A stretch of 64,000 bases of DNA from Actinobacillus indolicus. GTDB taxonomy: Bacteria > Pseudomonadota > Gammaproteobacteria > Enterobacterales > Pasteurellaceae. The translations under genes and the position numbers were made by a program. Below the pieces are notes generated by a model, which was not told the DNA's origin, did not search any database, and worked only from the letters and a program-made list of their open reading frames with translations. Numbering within the stretch: the first letter of the stretch is position 1; each line of letters begins with the position of its first letter. Positions 17,456-26,842 of the stretch are shown here, in pieces. Where the stretch lies: contig NZ_CP038145.1 in NCBI RefSeq assembly GCF_004519515.1, positions 868,001 to 932,000 on the forward strand, written 5' to 3'.

Positions 17456-18172
17456 TTAGTTGTTTAATGCCTGACGCTGTGCTTCAAACAACTGCTCAAT
17501 CCCTTTCTGTGCTAAATCAAGGAGTTGCAATAATTCCATATGACTAAACGGTTCGCCTTCGGCTGTGCCTTGTACTTCAACTAAACGACCGTCTTCAACC
17601 ATCACCACATTCATATCGGTTTCAGCGTTAGAGTCTTCTACATATTCTAAATCGCAGACTGCTTGTCCATCGACAATACCAACCGAAATTGCCGCCACTA
17701 AGCCTTTCATCGGATTTTCTTTTAATAAGCCATCGGCGATCAATTTGTTAATCGCATCGTGTAACGCAACGCAAGCCCCCGTGATAGACGCTGTGCGTGT
17801 ACCGCCGTCGGCTTGTATCACATCACAATCTACCGTAATCGTACGCTCACCTAAGGCTTTCAAATCAACGACAGCACGCAAAGAGCGAGCGATTAAACGC
17901 TGAATTTCCATTGTACGACCGCCTTGTTTGCCTTTCGCCGCTTCACGTTGGGTACGGCTATGGGTTGCTCTTGGTAACATACCATATTCGGCAGTCACCC
18001 AGCCTTGTTGTTGCCCTTTGAGAAAACGTGGTACAGTTTCTTCGACAGTGGCATTACACAGCACTTTGGTTTCACCAAATTCCACCAACACAGACCCTTC
18101 GGCATAGCGAGTATAGTTACGAGTGATTTTTACAGGACGAGTTTGATCAACAGGACGATTATTTGGACGCAT
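17456..18172 (-). CDS. rph: Ribonuclease PH
   Basis: 238 residues, full length for the family, unlike the frameshifted rph of E. coli K-12. Start MRPNNRPVDQTRPVKITRNY and RTASITGACVALHDA match RNase PH. It is a hexameric phosphorolytic 3'-5' exonuclease that trims tRNA 3' ends. Divergent from yicC, the arrangement seen in many gamma-proteobacteria. Confidence 0.95.
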   Translation of the reverse strand: MRPNNRPVDQTRPVKITRNYTRYAEGSVLVEFGETKVLCNATVEETVPRFLKGQQQGWVTAEYGMLPRATHSRTQREAAKGKQGGRTMEIQRLIARSLRAVVDLKALGERTITVDCDVIQADGGTRTASITGACVALHDAINKLIADGLLKENPMKGLVAAISVGIVDGQAVCDLEYVEDSNAETDMNVVMVEDGRLVEVQGTAEGEPFSHMELLQLLDLAQKGIEQLFEAQRQALNN

Positions 18173-18262
18173 ATTTATTCCTTTTCTCTAAAAAATTTCC
18201 CCTATTCTAGCAGAATACCAAGTACAATATGCCAAATTTTGTAACAAAGAGAAAAGAGTACA

Positions 18263-19126
18263 ATGATTTACAGTATGACCGCTTTCGCCCACCTTGAGCT
18301 TAAGAAAGAGTGGGGTAACGCCGTATGGGAAATCCGTTCGGTTAATCAACGTTTTTTAGAAACTTATTTCCGTCTGCCTGAAGCCTTTCGCAATTTGGAA
18401 ATGACCTTGCGTGAACGTCTGCGTACGACACTAACCCGTGGTAAAGTAGAGTGTAGTTTACGCATTGAATTAAATGCTAATCAAAACAATGGCTTAACTT
18501 TAAATCAAGAGTATGCCAAACAGGTGATAAGTTCATTACAATGGCTAAAAGAAACGGCTCAAGAAGGCGAAATTAACTTGGTGGATATTCTGCGTTTCCC
18601 TGGGGTTGTTGATAACCAAAATCAAGATCTCGACCAAATCAGCCAAGATTTATTAGACGGTTTTGAGCAGATCCTTGCAGAATTTATCGCAATGCGTGGA
18701 CGTGAAGGGGCGAATTTACAAGCCTTAATTCAACAGCGTTTAGACGCTATTGCCACAGAAGCGACAAAAGTACAGGCTCAAATGCCGAGCGTTTTACAGT
18801 GGCAAAAAGACCGCTTGCAACAGCGTTTTGATGAACTGAACTTGCAACTTGATCCACTACGTTTAGAGCAAGAAATGGTACTACTCGCTCAAAAAGTCGA
18901 TGTGGCGGAAGAGTTAGATCGCTTACAGCTACACGTCAAAGAAACCACATCTATTTTGAAAAAAGGCGGTGCGGTTGGGCGTAAATTAGACTTTATGATG
19001 CAAGAGCTAAATCGAGAAGCGAATACGCTCGCCTCAAAATCTATTAATGCTGATGTCACTAATTCTGCCGTTGAGCTGAAAGTGTTGATTGAACAGATGC
19101 GTGAGCAAATTCAGAATTTGGAGTAG
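18263..19126 (+). CDS. yicC: YicC family endoribonuclease-like protein
   Basis: 287 residues, typical length. N-terminal YicC-like domain (MIYSMTAFAHLE, WEIRSVNQRFLE) and C-terminal DUF1732 ending AVELKVLIEQMREQIQNLE. E. coli YicC has been reported as an RNA endonuclease involved in sRNA turnover. murB starts 3 bases after the stop, so yicC, murB and birA form one unit. Confidence 0.92.
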   Translation: MIYSMTAFAHLELKKEWGNAVWEIRSVNQRFLETYFRLPEAFRNLEMTLRERLRTTLTRGKVECSLRIELNANQNNGLTLNQEYAKQVISSLQWLKETAQEGEINLVDILRFPGVVDNQNQDLDQISQDLLDGFEQILAEFIAMRGREGANLQALIQQRLDAIATEATKVQAQMPSVLQWQKDRLQQRFDELNLQLDPLRLEQEMVLLAQKVDVAEELDRLQLHVKETTSILKKGGAVGRKLDFMMQELNREANTLASKSINADVTNSAVELKVLIEQMREQIQNLE

Positions 19127-19129
19127 TCA

Positions 19130-20158
19130 ATGAGTCAGACCTTAACCCCATTTCATACCTTTCATTTGCCTGCAAAAGCGTCGGTCATTATTGAGTTCAA
19201 CAATATTGAACAACTATTAACCGAATGGCAAAAAGCCGATCAAGCACAGCAACCTATTTTGTTGCTAGGGCAAGGCTCTAATGTGCTGTTTTTAGACGAT
19301 TTTGACGGTACAGTATTAGTCAATAAGCTCAAAGGGATCGAACATCGTCAAGACGATCATTTTCATTATTTACAGGTGGCTGGCGGTGAAAATTGGCACG
19401 AACTCGTACAATGGACGTTGCAACAAGGGATTGGCGGGCTTGAAAATCTGGCGTTAATTCCTGGTGTTGCTGGCTCTGCACCGATTCAAAATATCGGGGC
19501 TTACGGGGTGGAATTTGAACGTGTTTGCGATTATGTCGATGTACTAAATCTTAAAACGGGTGAGCTGTTCCGTTTAACGAAAAATGAATGTGAGTTTGGC
19601 TATCGCGAAAGTGTATTCAAACATCAATATCGTGAGCATTATGCAATTGTGTCTGTCGGTTTGAAATTAGCTAAGGCGTGGCAACCTGTTTTAAATTATG
19701 GTTCTCTGGCTCAATTTGATCCAAATACAGTGACACCACAGCAAGTGTTTGATGAAGTTTGTGCCGTACGCAGTGCGAAATTGCCGAATCCTGATGAGTT
19801 TGGTAACGCAGGCAGTTTTTTTAAAAACCCCGTAGTGGAATTTGCAAAATTTCAACAGATTCAGACCGCTTACCCGACTATTCCACACTATCCACAAGCG
19901 GACGGTTCGGTCAAATTACCTGCGGGCTGGTTGATTGACCAAGCAAATTTAAAAGGTTTCCAAATTGGTGGCGCGGCAGTCCATACCCAACAAGCGTTGG
20001 TGTTAATTAATAAAGTGAATGCCATTGGAGCGGATGTTGTGGCTCTTGCCAAAGAAGTCCGCCGTCAAGTCCGTGAGAAATTTGGCGTTGAATTGCACCC
20101 TGAAGTGCGTTTTATGGGGCGACACGGTGAAGTAGATAGTGAACTGGTGACAAGGTAA
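19130..20158 (+). CDS. murB: UDP-N-acetylenolpyruvoylglucosamine reductase MurB
   Basis: 342 residues, E. coli-type (type I) MurB. FAD-binding signatures: LLGQGSNVLFL and IPGVAGSAPIQNIGAYG. The substrate-domain motif GNAGSFFKNP carries the catalytic serine, and HPEVRFMG is at the C terminus. It reduces UDP-GlcNAc-enolpyruvate to UDP-MurNAc in the cytoplasm. Lies tightly between yicC and birA. Confidence 0.95.
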   Translation: MSQTLTPFHTFHLPAKASVIIEFNNIEQLLTEWQKADQAQQPILLLGQGSNVLFLDDFDGTVLVNKLKGIEHRQDDHFHYLQVAGGENWHELVQWTLQQGIGGLENLALIPGVAGSAPIQNIGAYGVEFERVCDYVDVLNLKTGELFRLTKNECEFGYRESVFKHQYREHYAIVSVGLKLAKAWQPVLNYGSLAQFDPNTVTPQQVFDEVCAVRSAKLPNPDEFGNAGSFFKNPVVEFAKFQQIQTAYPTIPHYPQADGSVKLPAGWLIDQANLKGFQIGGAAVHTQQALVLINKVNAIGADVVALAKEVRRQVREKFGVELHPEVRFMGRHGEVDSELVTR

Positions 20159-20164
20159 TTGGCA

Positions 20165-20926
20165 ATGGGACTTGATCAACATTTAATTACATCGGCATTA
20201 ACGCAAGGGCAAGCTCTTGTATTTAAAGAGATTGATTCCACCAACGAATATCTGCTGACGCACTATAAAACCTTGCCGTCAGGTTCGCTTTGTGTGGCGG
20301 AATCCCAAACAGCAGGACGGGGCAGACGTGGACGGCAATGGTATTCCCCAGAAAGCCAAAACGTTTATTTCTCAATGTTGTGGCATTATCCTTCATTGGA
20401 CATTCCACAGCTTTCGTCATTAAGTTTAGTGGTTTCAGTGTTAATTGCCGAGACCTTCCAAGCACTGAATGTACCACATATTCAAATTAAATGGCCCAAT
20501 GATATTTACTATCAAGGTAAAAAAATGGGAGGCATTTTAATTGAAAGTCGTGTCGATAAAACGGGAATTTACCTTGTGATTGGCATCGGCTTGAATTTAG
20601 GAATGAACACTGTTGATAAAAATGTGGTCACGCAAGCTTGGAGCGACCTGTCGGAACATCAGATAAACCGTTCTCAACTGGTTGCTGAACTGGCAAAACG
20701 CTTACAAAATGCCTTAGCGACTTACCCACAAACCACCTTTGAACCCTATGTGGAACGTTGGCAACAGTTTGATATTTTCCGTCATCAAGCGGTCAGATTA
20801 ATCACTGAAAATGAAGAAATTCACGGCATTTCCCTTGGGATTAATGAAGAAGGGGAATTGATTTTGCAACAAGGGGAAATTATTCGTAGTTTTGCGATAG
20901 GTGAAATTTCATTGAGGGCGAAATAA
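20165..20926 (+). CDS. birA: Biotin--[acetyl-CoA-carboxylase] ligase, without DNA-binding domain
   Basis: 253 residues from ATG 20165 (AAGG nine bases before). A TTG six bases earlier is the alternative. The catalytic domain is complete: FKEIDSTNEYL, GRGRRGRQWYSP (biotinyl-AMP loop), KWPNDIYYQGKKMGGIL. The N-terminal helix-turn-helix of E. coli BirA (321 residues) is missing, so this enzyme should not repress bio genes. Follows murB, as in E. coli. Confidence 0.9.
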   Translation: MGLDQHLITSALTQGQALVFKEIDSTNEYLLTHYKTLPSGSLCVAESQTAGRGRRGRQWYSPESQNVYFSMLWHYPSLDIPQLSSLSLVVSVLIAETFQALNVPHIQIKWPNDIYYQGKKMGGILIESRVDKTGIYLVIGIGLNLGMNTVDKNVVTQAWSDLSEHQINRSQLVAELAKRLQNALATYPQTTFEPYVERWQQFDIFRHQAVRLITENEEIHGISLGINEEGELILQQGEIIRSFAIGEISLRAK

Positions 20927-20982
20927 CGATATAGAACCTTTCCTATACAGCATTATGTTACTGATACTCCATATCGGAAAAC

Positions 20983-21012
20983 AAAGCCTACCACTTTCGT
21001 AGTAGGCTTTTC
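20983..21012. terminator. Bidirectional terminator between birA and ilvC
   Basis: AAAGCCTAC (20983-20991) pairs with GTAGGCTTT (21002-21010), between convergent genes, with T-rich flanks on both strands. Confidence 0.85.
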
Positions 21013-21024
21013 TATCACTAAAAA

Positions 21025-22506
21025 TTAGTCACCAACAGAGATGCGTTTCATATCTGTCATATAACCACGCAATTCTTGACCGATTAACTCAACTGGATGG
21101 TTGCGGATTGCATCGTTAATATCACGCAAATATACATTGTCGATTTCAACGGTTGGTGTTGGTTCGCCTAAATCACCTTTTTGTAACATCGGGATTAATT
21201 TCTCTGCAAGAATTGGCGTTGCAACGTGTGAGAATAAGTAGTTACCGTATTCCGCAGTGTCTGAAATAACTACGTTCATTTCGTATAAACGTTTACGCGC
21301 GATAGTGTTTGCGATTAACGGAAGTTCGTGTAATGACTCATAGTATGCAGATTCTTCGTAGATACCGCTTGCAACCATTGCATCGAATGCCATTTCAACA
21401 CCCGCTTTCACCATTGCCACCATCACGACACCGTTATCAAAGTATTCTTGTTCAGAAATTTTGATACCCTCTGCTTTTGGTGAATTTTCGAAAGCTGTTT
21501 TGCCAGTTTCTTCACGCCATTTTAATAAGTTTGCATCGCCGTTTGCCCAGTCTGCCATCATTGTTGATGAGAATTCACCGCTGATGATGTCGTCCATATG
21601 TTTTAAGTAAAGGTCGTTTAATTGGACTTTAATTTCTTCCGCTAATTCAAAGGCACGGATTTTCGCTGAGTTAGAAAGACGATCCATCATTAACGTGATA
21701 CCGCCTTGTTTTAACGCTTCGGTAATGGTTTCCCAACCGTATTGAATTAATTTGCTTGCGTATGCCGGATCTTTACCGTCCGCCACTAATTTGTCGTAGC
21801 ACACGATAGAACCTGCTTGTAACATACCGCAAAGGATCGTTTGCTCACCCATTAAGTCAGATTTTACTTCTGCCACGAATGAAGACTCTAACACGCCTGC
21901 ACGATCGCCGCCTGTTGCAGATGCCCACGCTTTCGCAATTGCCATACCTTCGCCTTTCGGGTCATTTTCAGGGTGAACGGCGATTAATGTCGGCACACCG
22001 AAACCACGTTTATATTCTTCACGCACTTCTGTACCCGGGCATTTTGGTGCGGTCATCACAACGGTGATGTCTTTACGAATTTGCTCGCCTTCTTCAACGA
22101 TGTTGAAACCGTGTGAATAACCGAATGCTGCGCCTTGTTTCATTAACGGCATCACATCTGCCACCACTTTAGAGTGTTGTTTATCTGGGGTTAAGTTAAT
22201 CACTAAATCTGCAGTTGGGATTAACTCTTGGTATGTGCCAACTTTAAAACCATTTTCAGATGCACGAGTGAATGATGCACGTTTTTCTGCGATTGCTTCT
22301 GCACGCAATGCGTAAGCAATATCTAAACCAGAATCACGCATATTTAAACCTTGGTTTAAACCTTGCGCACCACAACCTACGATCACGATTTTTTTGCCTT
22401 TTAAGAAGTTGCAACCGTCAGCAAATTCGCTGCGATCCATAAAACGACAACGACCTAATTGGTCAAGTTTTTCACGTAAGTTTAAGGTATTGAAATAGTT
22501 AGCCAT
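21025..22506 (-). CDS. ilvC: Ketol-acid reductoisomerase (NADP+), class II
   Basis: 493 residues, the long enterobacterial type. NADP-binding region KKIVIVGCGAQGLNQGLN at about 36-53; metal-binding and catalytic segments MGEQTILCGM and two knotted C-terminal repeats. It converts acetolactate and acetohydroxybutyrate in valine and isoleucine synthesis. No ilvY regulator is next to it, unlike in E. coli. A plausible promoter lies at 22581-22608. Confidence 0.95.
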   Translation of the reverse strand: MANYFNTLNLREKLDQLGRCRFMDRSEFADGCNFLKGKKIVIVGCGAQGLNQGLNMRDSGLDIAYALRAEAIAEKRASFTRASENGFKVGTYQELIPTADLVINLTPDKQHSKVVADVMPLMKQGAAFGYSHGFNIVEEGEQIRKDITVVMTAPKCPGTEVREEYKRGFGVPTLIAVHPENDPKGEGMAIAKAWASATGGDRAGVLESSFVAEVKSDLMGEQTILCGMLQAGSIVCYDKLVADGKDPAYASKLIQYGWETITEALKQGGITLMMDRLSNSAKIRAFELAEEIKVQLNDLYLKHMDDIISGEFSSTMMADWANGDANLLKWREETGKTAFENSPKAEGIKISEQEYFDNGVVMVAMVKAGVEMAFDAMVASGIYEESAYYESLHELPLIANTIARKRLYEMNVVISDTAEYGNYLFSHVATPILAEKLIPMLQKGDLGEPTPTVEIDNVYLRDINDAIRNHPVELIGQELRGYMTDMKRISVGD

Positions 22507-22580
22507 ATTGGAATCCTTTGTTTGTGTTAATTGAGGTGTATTGATGTTGTGTTTACATACTGTTTGTTTTTATGGTGTCG

Positions 22581-22608
22581 ATTATACCTATTTTTATTGT
22601 TGCGTAAA
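22581..22608 (-). promoter_or_regulatory. Predicted sigma-70 promoter of ilvC
   Basis: On the minus strand, TTTACG then 16 bases then a perfect TATAAT (22586 to 22581), about 75 bases before the ilvC start. Confidence 0.55.
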
Positions 22609-22647
22609 TTGATATTATTAGGATTTGTTATTGCAATAAATGAAATT

Positions 22648-22704
22648 ACAAGCGGTCAGATACCCATTATTTTTTGCAAATTTTTGTGAGAATCTCACCG
22701 CTTG
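22648..22704. repeat. Inverted uptake-sequence pair between ilvC and ppa
   Basis: Exact ACAAGCGGT at 22648-22656 faces ACCGCTTG at 22697-22704 (eight of nine bases) with TTTTTTGCAAATTTTT between. Located in a divergent promoter region, so a terminator role is less obvious than at the other pairs. Confidence 0.7.
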
Positions 22705-22706
22705 CT

Positions 22707-22735
22707 TTGCTGATTGGCAATGAATCCGTTATAAT
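22707..22735 (+). promoter_or_regulatory. Predicted sigma-70 promoter of ppa
   Basis: TTGCTG, 17-base spacer, perfect TATAAT at 22730-22735, about 40 bases before the start codon. Confidence 0.7.
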
Positions 22736-22776
22736 CTCGCCAATTTTTCACCCTTATTTAATAGAAGGAAACCAAA

Positions 22777-23304
22777 ATGGGCTTAGAAAACGTACCTGCT
22801 GGTAAAGAGTTACCAGATGATATTTATGTTGTAATTGAAATTCCTGCAAATTCAGATCCAATCAAATATGAAGTGGATAAAGAAAGCGGTGCAATTTTCG
22901 TGGATCGTTTTATGGCAACAGCAATGTTCTATCCTGCGAACTACGGTTATGTAAACCATACTCTTTCTTCTGATGGCGACCCTGTGGACGTATTAGTTCC
23001 AACACCATACCCACTTCAACCGGGTTCAGTGATTCGTTGCCGTCCAGTTGGTGTGTTAAAAATGACTGACGAAGCAGGTGGCGATGCGAAAGTAGTTGCA
23101 GTTCCGCACACTAAATTAAGCAAAGAGTACGATCACATTAAAGATGTGGGTGATTTACCTGCATTATTAAAAGCACAAATCCAACACTTCTTCGAAAGCT
23201 ACAAAGCATTAGAAGCTGGCAAATGGGTGAAAGTTGAAGGCTGGGGCGATGTGAATGAAGCTCGCCAAGAAATCTTAGACTCTTACGAGCGTGCGAAAAA
23301 ATAA
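22777..23304 (+). CDS. ppa: Inorganic pyrophosphatase (family I)
   Basis: 175 residues, like E. coli Ppa (176). The catalytic metal-binding signature is D-G-D-P-V-D-V-L-V. It hydrolyses pyrophosphate to drive biosynthetic reactions. Start ATG has GAAGGAAACC upstream; strong-looking promoter and own terminator, so monocistronic. Confidence 0.95.
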   Translation: MGLENVPAGKELPDDIYVVIEIPANSDPIKYEVDKESGAIFVDRFMATAMFYPANYGYVNHTLSSDGDPVDVLVPTPYPLQPGSVIRCRPVGVLKMTDEAGGDAKVVAVPHTKLSKEYDHIKDVGDLPALLKAQIQHFFESYKALEAGKWVKVEGWGDVNEARQEILDSYERAKK

Positions 23305-23326
23305 TTAAAAACCTTTTGTTTAATGT

Positions 23327-23355
23327 AATGCCAAAGTAGATACTTTGGCATTCTT
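23327..23355 (+). terminator. Terminator after ppa
   Basis: AATGCCAAAGTA / TACTTTGGCATT with a 2-base loop, followed by CTTAT; the T-run is weak. Confidence 0.75.
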
Positions 23356-23368
23356 ATAAGGAAAAATG

Positions 23369-24127
23369 ATGAAACTTCTAAAGCGAACAACAACATTTGC
23401 AATTTTTGTTGCATTTCTAACCGCTTGTGTAACGACTTCTGAAATTAATCAGGAAGCGGCTAACAGCTATACGCAGGTAAAGCAAGAAGCGAGAGCGAAA
23501 AATGCGATTGATACCACCTCTGTAACTGCAAAACGTGTACACACAGTATTTAATAAAATGAAGCCTTATGCGGAAAAAGCGAATAAAACAGGTGTACCAT
23601 TCCAATGGGAAATCACAGTGTTGAAATCAGATGAGCTCAATGCATGGGCGATGCCTGGTGGTAAAATGGCGTTTTATACTGGGTTAGTGGATAAACTTAA
23701 ATTAACGAATGATGAAATTGCGGTTGTAATGGGACATGAGATGGCACATGCATTACAAGAGCATGGGAAATCAGATAGAACAGTAAGCACTATCACTGGG
23801 CTCGTAGGCGTATTGGCAGATGTTGCTGTAACAGCGGCTACTGGCGTGAGTACCGAAGGGCTATTAAGTGCAGGCGTTGATTTAATTGCAACAAAACCAT
23901 TCTCTCGTAGCCAAGAAACAGAAGCTGATGAAGTCGGTTTGATGTTAATGGCAGAAGCCGGCTATAACCCTGAAGCTGCGCCGAATGTATGGGTAAAAAT
24001 GAGCAAAGCGAATGGTAGCTCAGGTCTATCTATTTTCTCTACCCACCCATCTAACGAAGATCGCCAAGAGAATCTTGCTCGTCTAGTGCCAAAAGCAAAA
24101 GAAATCTATAACGCAAGTAAAAAATAA
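23369..24127 (+). CDS. M48 family zinc metalloprotease lipoprotein (LoiP/YcaL-like)
   Basis: 252 residues from the second of two adjacent ATGs, which is better spaced from AAGGA. Lipobox L-T-A-C ends the signal at about residue 19; +2 is Val, favouring the outer membrane. Zinc motif H-E-M-A-H in VVMGHEMAHALQEHG and third ligand E in QETEADEVGL. Related proteins (LoiP, YcaL) act in outer-membrane protein quality control. The T-A-C of the lipobox is encoded by an exact USS (23420-23428). Confidence 0.88.
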   Translation: MKLLKRTTTFAIFVAFLTACVTTSEINQEAANSYTQVKQEARAKNAIDTTSVTAKRVHTVFNKMKPYAEKANKTGVPFQWEITVLKSDELNAWAMPGGKMAFYTGLVDKLKLTNDEIAVVMGHEMAHALQEHGKSDRTVSTITGLVGVLADVAVTAATGVSTEGLLSAGVDLIATKPFSRSQETEADEVGLMLMAEAGYNPEAAPNVWVKMSKANGSSGLSIFSTHPSNEDRQENLARLVPKAKEIYNASKK

Positions 24128-24136
24128 TACATATGG

Positions 24137-24166
24137 AATAGGCAGGCTATCCTGCCTATTTTTTTA
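24137..24166 (+). terminator. Rho-independent terminator after the M48 gene
   Basis: Stem AATAGGCAGG / CCTGCCTATT, 4-base loop, then seven T residues. Confidence 0.92.
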
Positions 24167-24247
24167 GCTAAAATTGACCAAACGCACTGCGAATTTTTTC
24201 AAAATCAGTATAATCAATGCATTGTTCCACTCTACTCTATTTTGATT

Positions 24248-26110
24248 ATGCAATTCTTACATACTCTTCTTCCTGACTTTCTCTTTCATCCTCTATTTTG
24301 GGTTTTAGCCTTACTTATTTTTTCTATTTGGCAATTTATTCAAAATAAATTACGGATGGATATTGTCGCACTGCTTGTGATCGCTTTTTTTAGTTTAACG
24401 GGCATTTTGACAGTTAATGAAGTATTCGCTGGGCTCAGTGATCCCAATGTGGTGTTAATTGCCCTGCTCTTTATTGTTGGTGAAGGGCTTGTCAGAACTG
24501 GTATTGCTTATCAAGTCAGTGAATGGTTAATGCGAGTAGCTGGAGCAAGTGAAGTTCGCGTTTTAGTCTTGTTAATGCTTTCAATTGCAGGATTAGGATC
24601 TTTTATGAGTTCAACGGGTATTGTGGCCATTTTTATTCCGGTTGTACTCGCCATTTGTTCGGGCATGGGTATCTCCCCTAAACGCTTAATGATGCCATTA
24701 AGTGTCGCAGGACTCATTAGTGGCATGATGACCTTAATTGCAACCCCCCCTAATCTAGTCGCACATTCCGAATTAGTTAAAGCGGGACACCAAGGCTTTG
24801 GCTTTTTTAGTTTTACCCCCGTTGGATTATCTGTGCTTGCATTAGGTATTATCTATATGCTCTTTGCAAGAAATTGGCTAGATAATGGTGAGAAAGTGGA
24901 TACAGAACATAAAAAAAGCTCATCAATGTATCAATTTATTGAAGAGTATCATCTCTCTGGACGCGCTAAAATGGCCATTATTACCGCAGAATCTTCTTTC
25001 ATTGGAAAAACAATCAATGAATTGAATTTACGGAGTGAATATGGCTTAAATGTTGTTGCGATACAGCGCGTTAAACGCTTAAGAACAATTTCAATTGCAG
25101 CTTATGGTTCAGAAACATTGCAAGAAAAAGATATCTTATTGATGGATATTAATATTGACTCAGATACCTTTGCTCAACGATGTGAAGAATTTAACCTAAG
25201 AGCAGTGGAATTAAAAGGCGACTACTTTTCAGAACATGCTAAATCTGTGGGTATGGCAGAATTCTCTATCATGCCAGAAACAGGCAGTATTGGAAAAAGC
25301 ATCAGTGAACTCAAATTTCGCTCAAACTACGGGCTAAGTATTGTAGGGCTAAAACGCGATGGTGAAATTATTGAAGGGGATATTATTCATACGCCATTAC
25401 GTTTTGGTGATACCTTATTGGTGATGGGAGTTTGGAATAATTTATTAAAAATGGATAGTGCTAACCGAGATTTCTTCTTATTAAAGGCGCCCGAAGAAAG
25501 TAAACAAGCAGCCCCAGCCATTAGCCAAGCCCCACATGCTATTTTTTCTGTTGTAACGATGGTTTTTTTAATGATTACAGGATTAGTACCCAATGTGATT
25601 GCAGCGCTGATTGCCTGCTTGATGTTAGGTAAATTCCGTTGTGTCGATATGAAAAGCGCTTATGAATCTATCCACTGGCCAAGTATCGTATTGATTGTTG
25701 GTATGATGCCATTTTCGATTGCATTACAAAAAACAGGAGGGATTGATATTATCGTAAGTATGCTCACTGAGATTATGCAAGGTTTAGGGGTACACTTTGT
25801 CTTGATTGTTTTATTTATCTTTACCGCGATTATCAGTGCCTTTATCTCAAATACTGCAACCGCTATTCTCGTGATGCCTATTGCGATTGCGATTGCGCAT
25901 CAACTAAATTATTCACCCGCCCCCTTTGCTATGATTGTGGCGATTTCAGCCTCAGCTGCTTTCATTACCCCAGTGTCATCTCCAGTAAATACAATGGTAC
26001 TTGCACCTGGCGGGTATAGCTTTATGGACTTTGTGAAAGTAGGACTTCCATTCACGATTTTAGTGATGTTACTTTCTGTATTCTTGGTACCTATGTTATT
26101 TCCACTATAA
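24248..26110 (+). CDS. SLC13/DASS-type anion permease with two TrkA-C (RCK_C) domains
   Basis: About 620 residues. Start taken as ATG 24248; an in-frame TTG lies two codons earlier and no clear ribosome-binding site is seen for either. Helices at residues 1-210 and 405-620 surround a cytoplasmic insert (about 215-390) holding two TrkA-C domains: STIGKTINELNLRSEYGLNVV-like and GSIGKSISELKFRSNYGLSIV. C-terminal ITPVSSPVNTMVLAPGGY resembles the SNT substrate motif of DASS carriers. Substrate unknown (dicarboxylate, sulfate or similar). Confidence 0.82.
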   Translation: MQFLHTLLPDFLFHPLFWVLALLIFSIWQFIQNKLRMDIVALLVIAFFSLTGILTVNEVFAGLSDPNVVLIALLFIVGEGLVRTGIAYQVSEWLMRVAGASEVRVLVLLMLSIAGLGSFMSSTGIVAIFIPVVLAICSGMGISPKRLMMPLSVAGLISGMMTLIATPPNLVAHSELVKAGHQGFGFFSFTPVGLSVLALGIIYMLFARNWLDNGEKVDTEHKKSSSMYQFIEEYHLSGRAKMAIITAESSFIGKTINELNLRSEYGLNVVAIQRVKRLRTISIAAYGSETLQEKDILLMDINIDSDTFAQRCEEFNLRAVELKGDYFSEHAKSVGMAEFSIMPETGSIGKSISELKFRSNYGLSIVGLKRDGEIIEGDIIHTPLRFGDTLLVMGVWNNLLKMDSANRDFFLLKAPEESKQAAPAISQAPHAIFSVVTMVFLMITGLVPNVIAALIACLMLGKFRCVDMKSAYESIHWPSIVLIVGMMPFSIALQKTGGIDIIVSMLTEIMQGLGVHFVLIVLFIFTAIISAFISNTATAILVMPIAIAIAHQLNYSPAPFAMIVAISASAAFITPVSSPVNTMVLAPGGYSFMDFVKVGLPFTILVMLLSVFLVPMLFPL

Positions 26111-26121
26111 CTCCATCAATA

Positions 26122-26158
26122 AAAAAGAGTTGCTAACCATTTGCTAGCAACTCTTTTT
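26122..26158. terminator. Bidirectional terminator between the SLC13 gene and cpxA
   Basis: AAAAAGAGTTGCTA / TAGCAACTCTTTTT, 9-base loop, A-rich before and T-rich after; separates convergent genes. Confidence 0.88.
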
Positions 26159-26191
26159 CTTTTTATATGCTGAAACGTTATTTCAAGAGAA

Positions 26192-26842
26192 CTATATATT
26201 CTCATTATAAAATTTATAAGCATCATCAATAGATGGAAATTGATGCATATGCCCTTTATTTAACACCATCGCATTATCACAATATTCTTTAATCGCTGCA
26301 GGACTATGGGAAACTAAAATAATGGCTCTATCCTTACGTTTCTCAAATAACTCATATTTACATTTTGCAGCAAAACGAGAGTCCCCAACAGCGATAACCT
26401 CATCAATTAAGTAGCAATCAAATTCAACAGAAAGTGAGATCGCAAATGCTAGACGGGCTTTCATACCAGAAGAATATTTTTTTACTGGCTCATAGAGGTA
26501 ATCCCCTAATTCTGAAAATTCCTCGGTAAAGGATTTCATGTAATCTAAGTCAGTACCATAAATACGGCTAATAAAACGGAGATTATCCATTCCAGTTAAG
26601 CTACCTTGGAAAGCACCACTAAATGCTAAGGGCCAAGAGATACTCATTTGACGATCAATTGTACCTGTTGTTGGTGGTTCGACACCACTCATAAGACGAA
26701 TTAACGTAGATTTTCCCGCCCCATTTCTGCCAAGAATACCAATTTTTTCACCTCTTTTCAGTTCAAAATTAATATCATGCAACACCGTTTTCCAGCCACT
26801 TCTAGTATGGTAGCGTTTACTCACATTTTTTACACTGATCAT
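26192..26842 (-). CDS. cpxA: Capsule export ABC transporter ATPase CpxA (KpsT-like)
   Basis: 216 residues. Walker A G-R-N-G-A-G-K-S-T, signature Y-S-S-G-M-K-A-R-L and Walker B Y-L-I-D-E-V, as in KpsT/BexA. Powers export of lipid-linked capsular polysaccharide. Start overlaps the cpxB stop by 4 bases; last gene of cpxDCBA. Confidence 0.93.
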   Translation of the reverse strand: MISVKNVSKRYHTRSGWKTVLHDINFELKRGEKIGILGRNGAGKSTLIRLMSGVEPPTTGTIDRQMSISWPLAFSGAFQGSLTGMDNLRFISRIYGTDLDYMKSFTEEFSELGDYLYEPVKKYSSGMKARLAFAISLSVEFDCYLIDEVIAVGDSRFAAKCKYELFEKRKDRAIILVSHSPAAIKEYCDNAMVLNKGHMHQFPSIDDAYKFYNENI

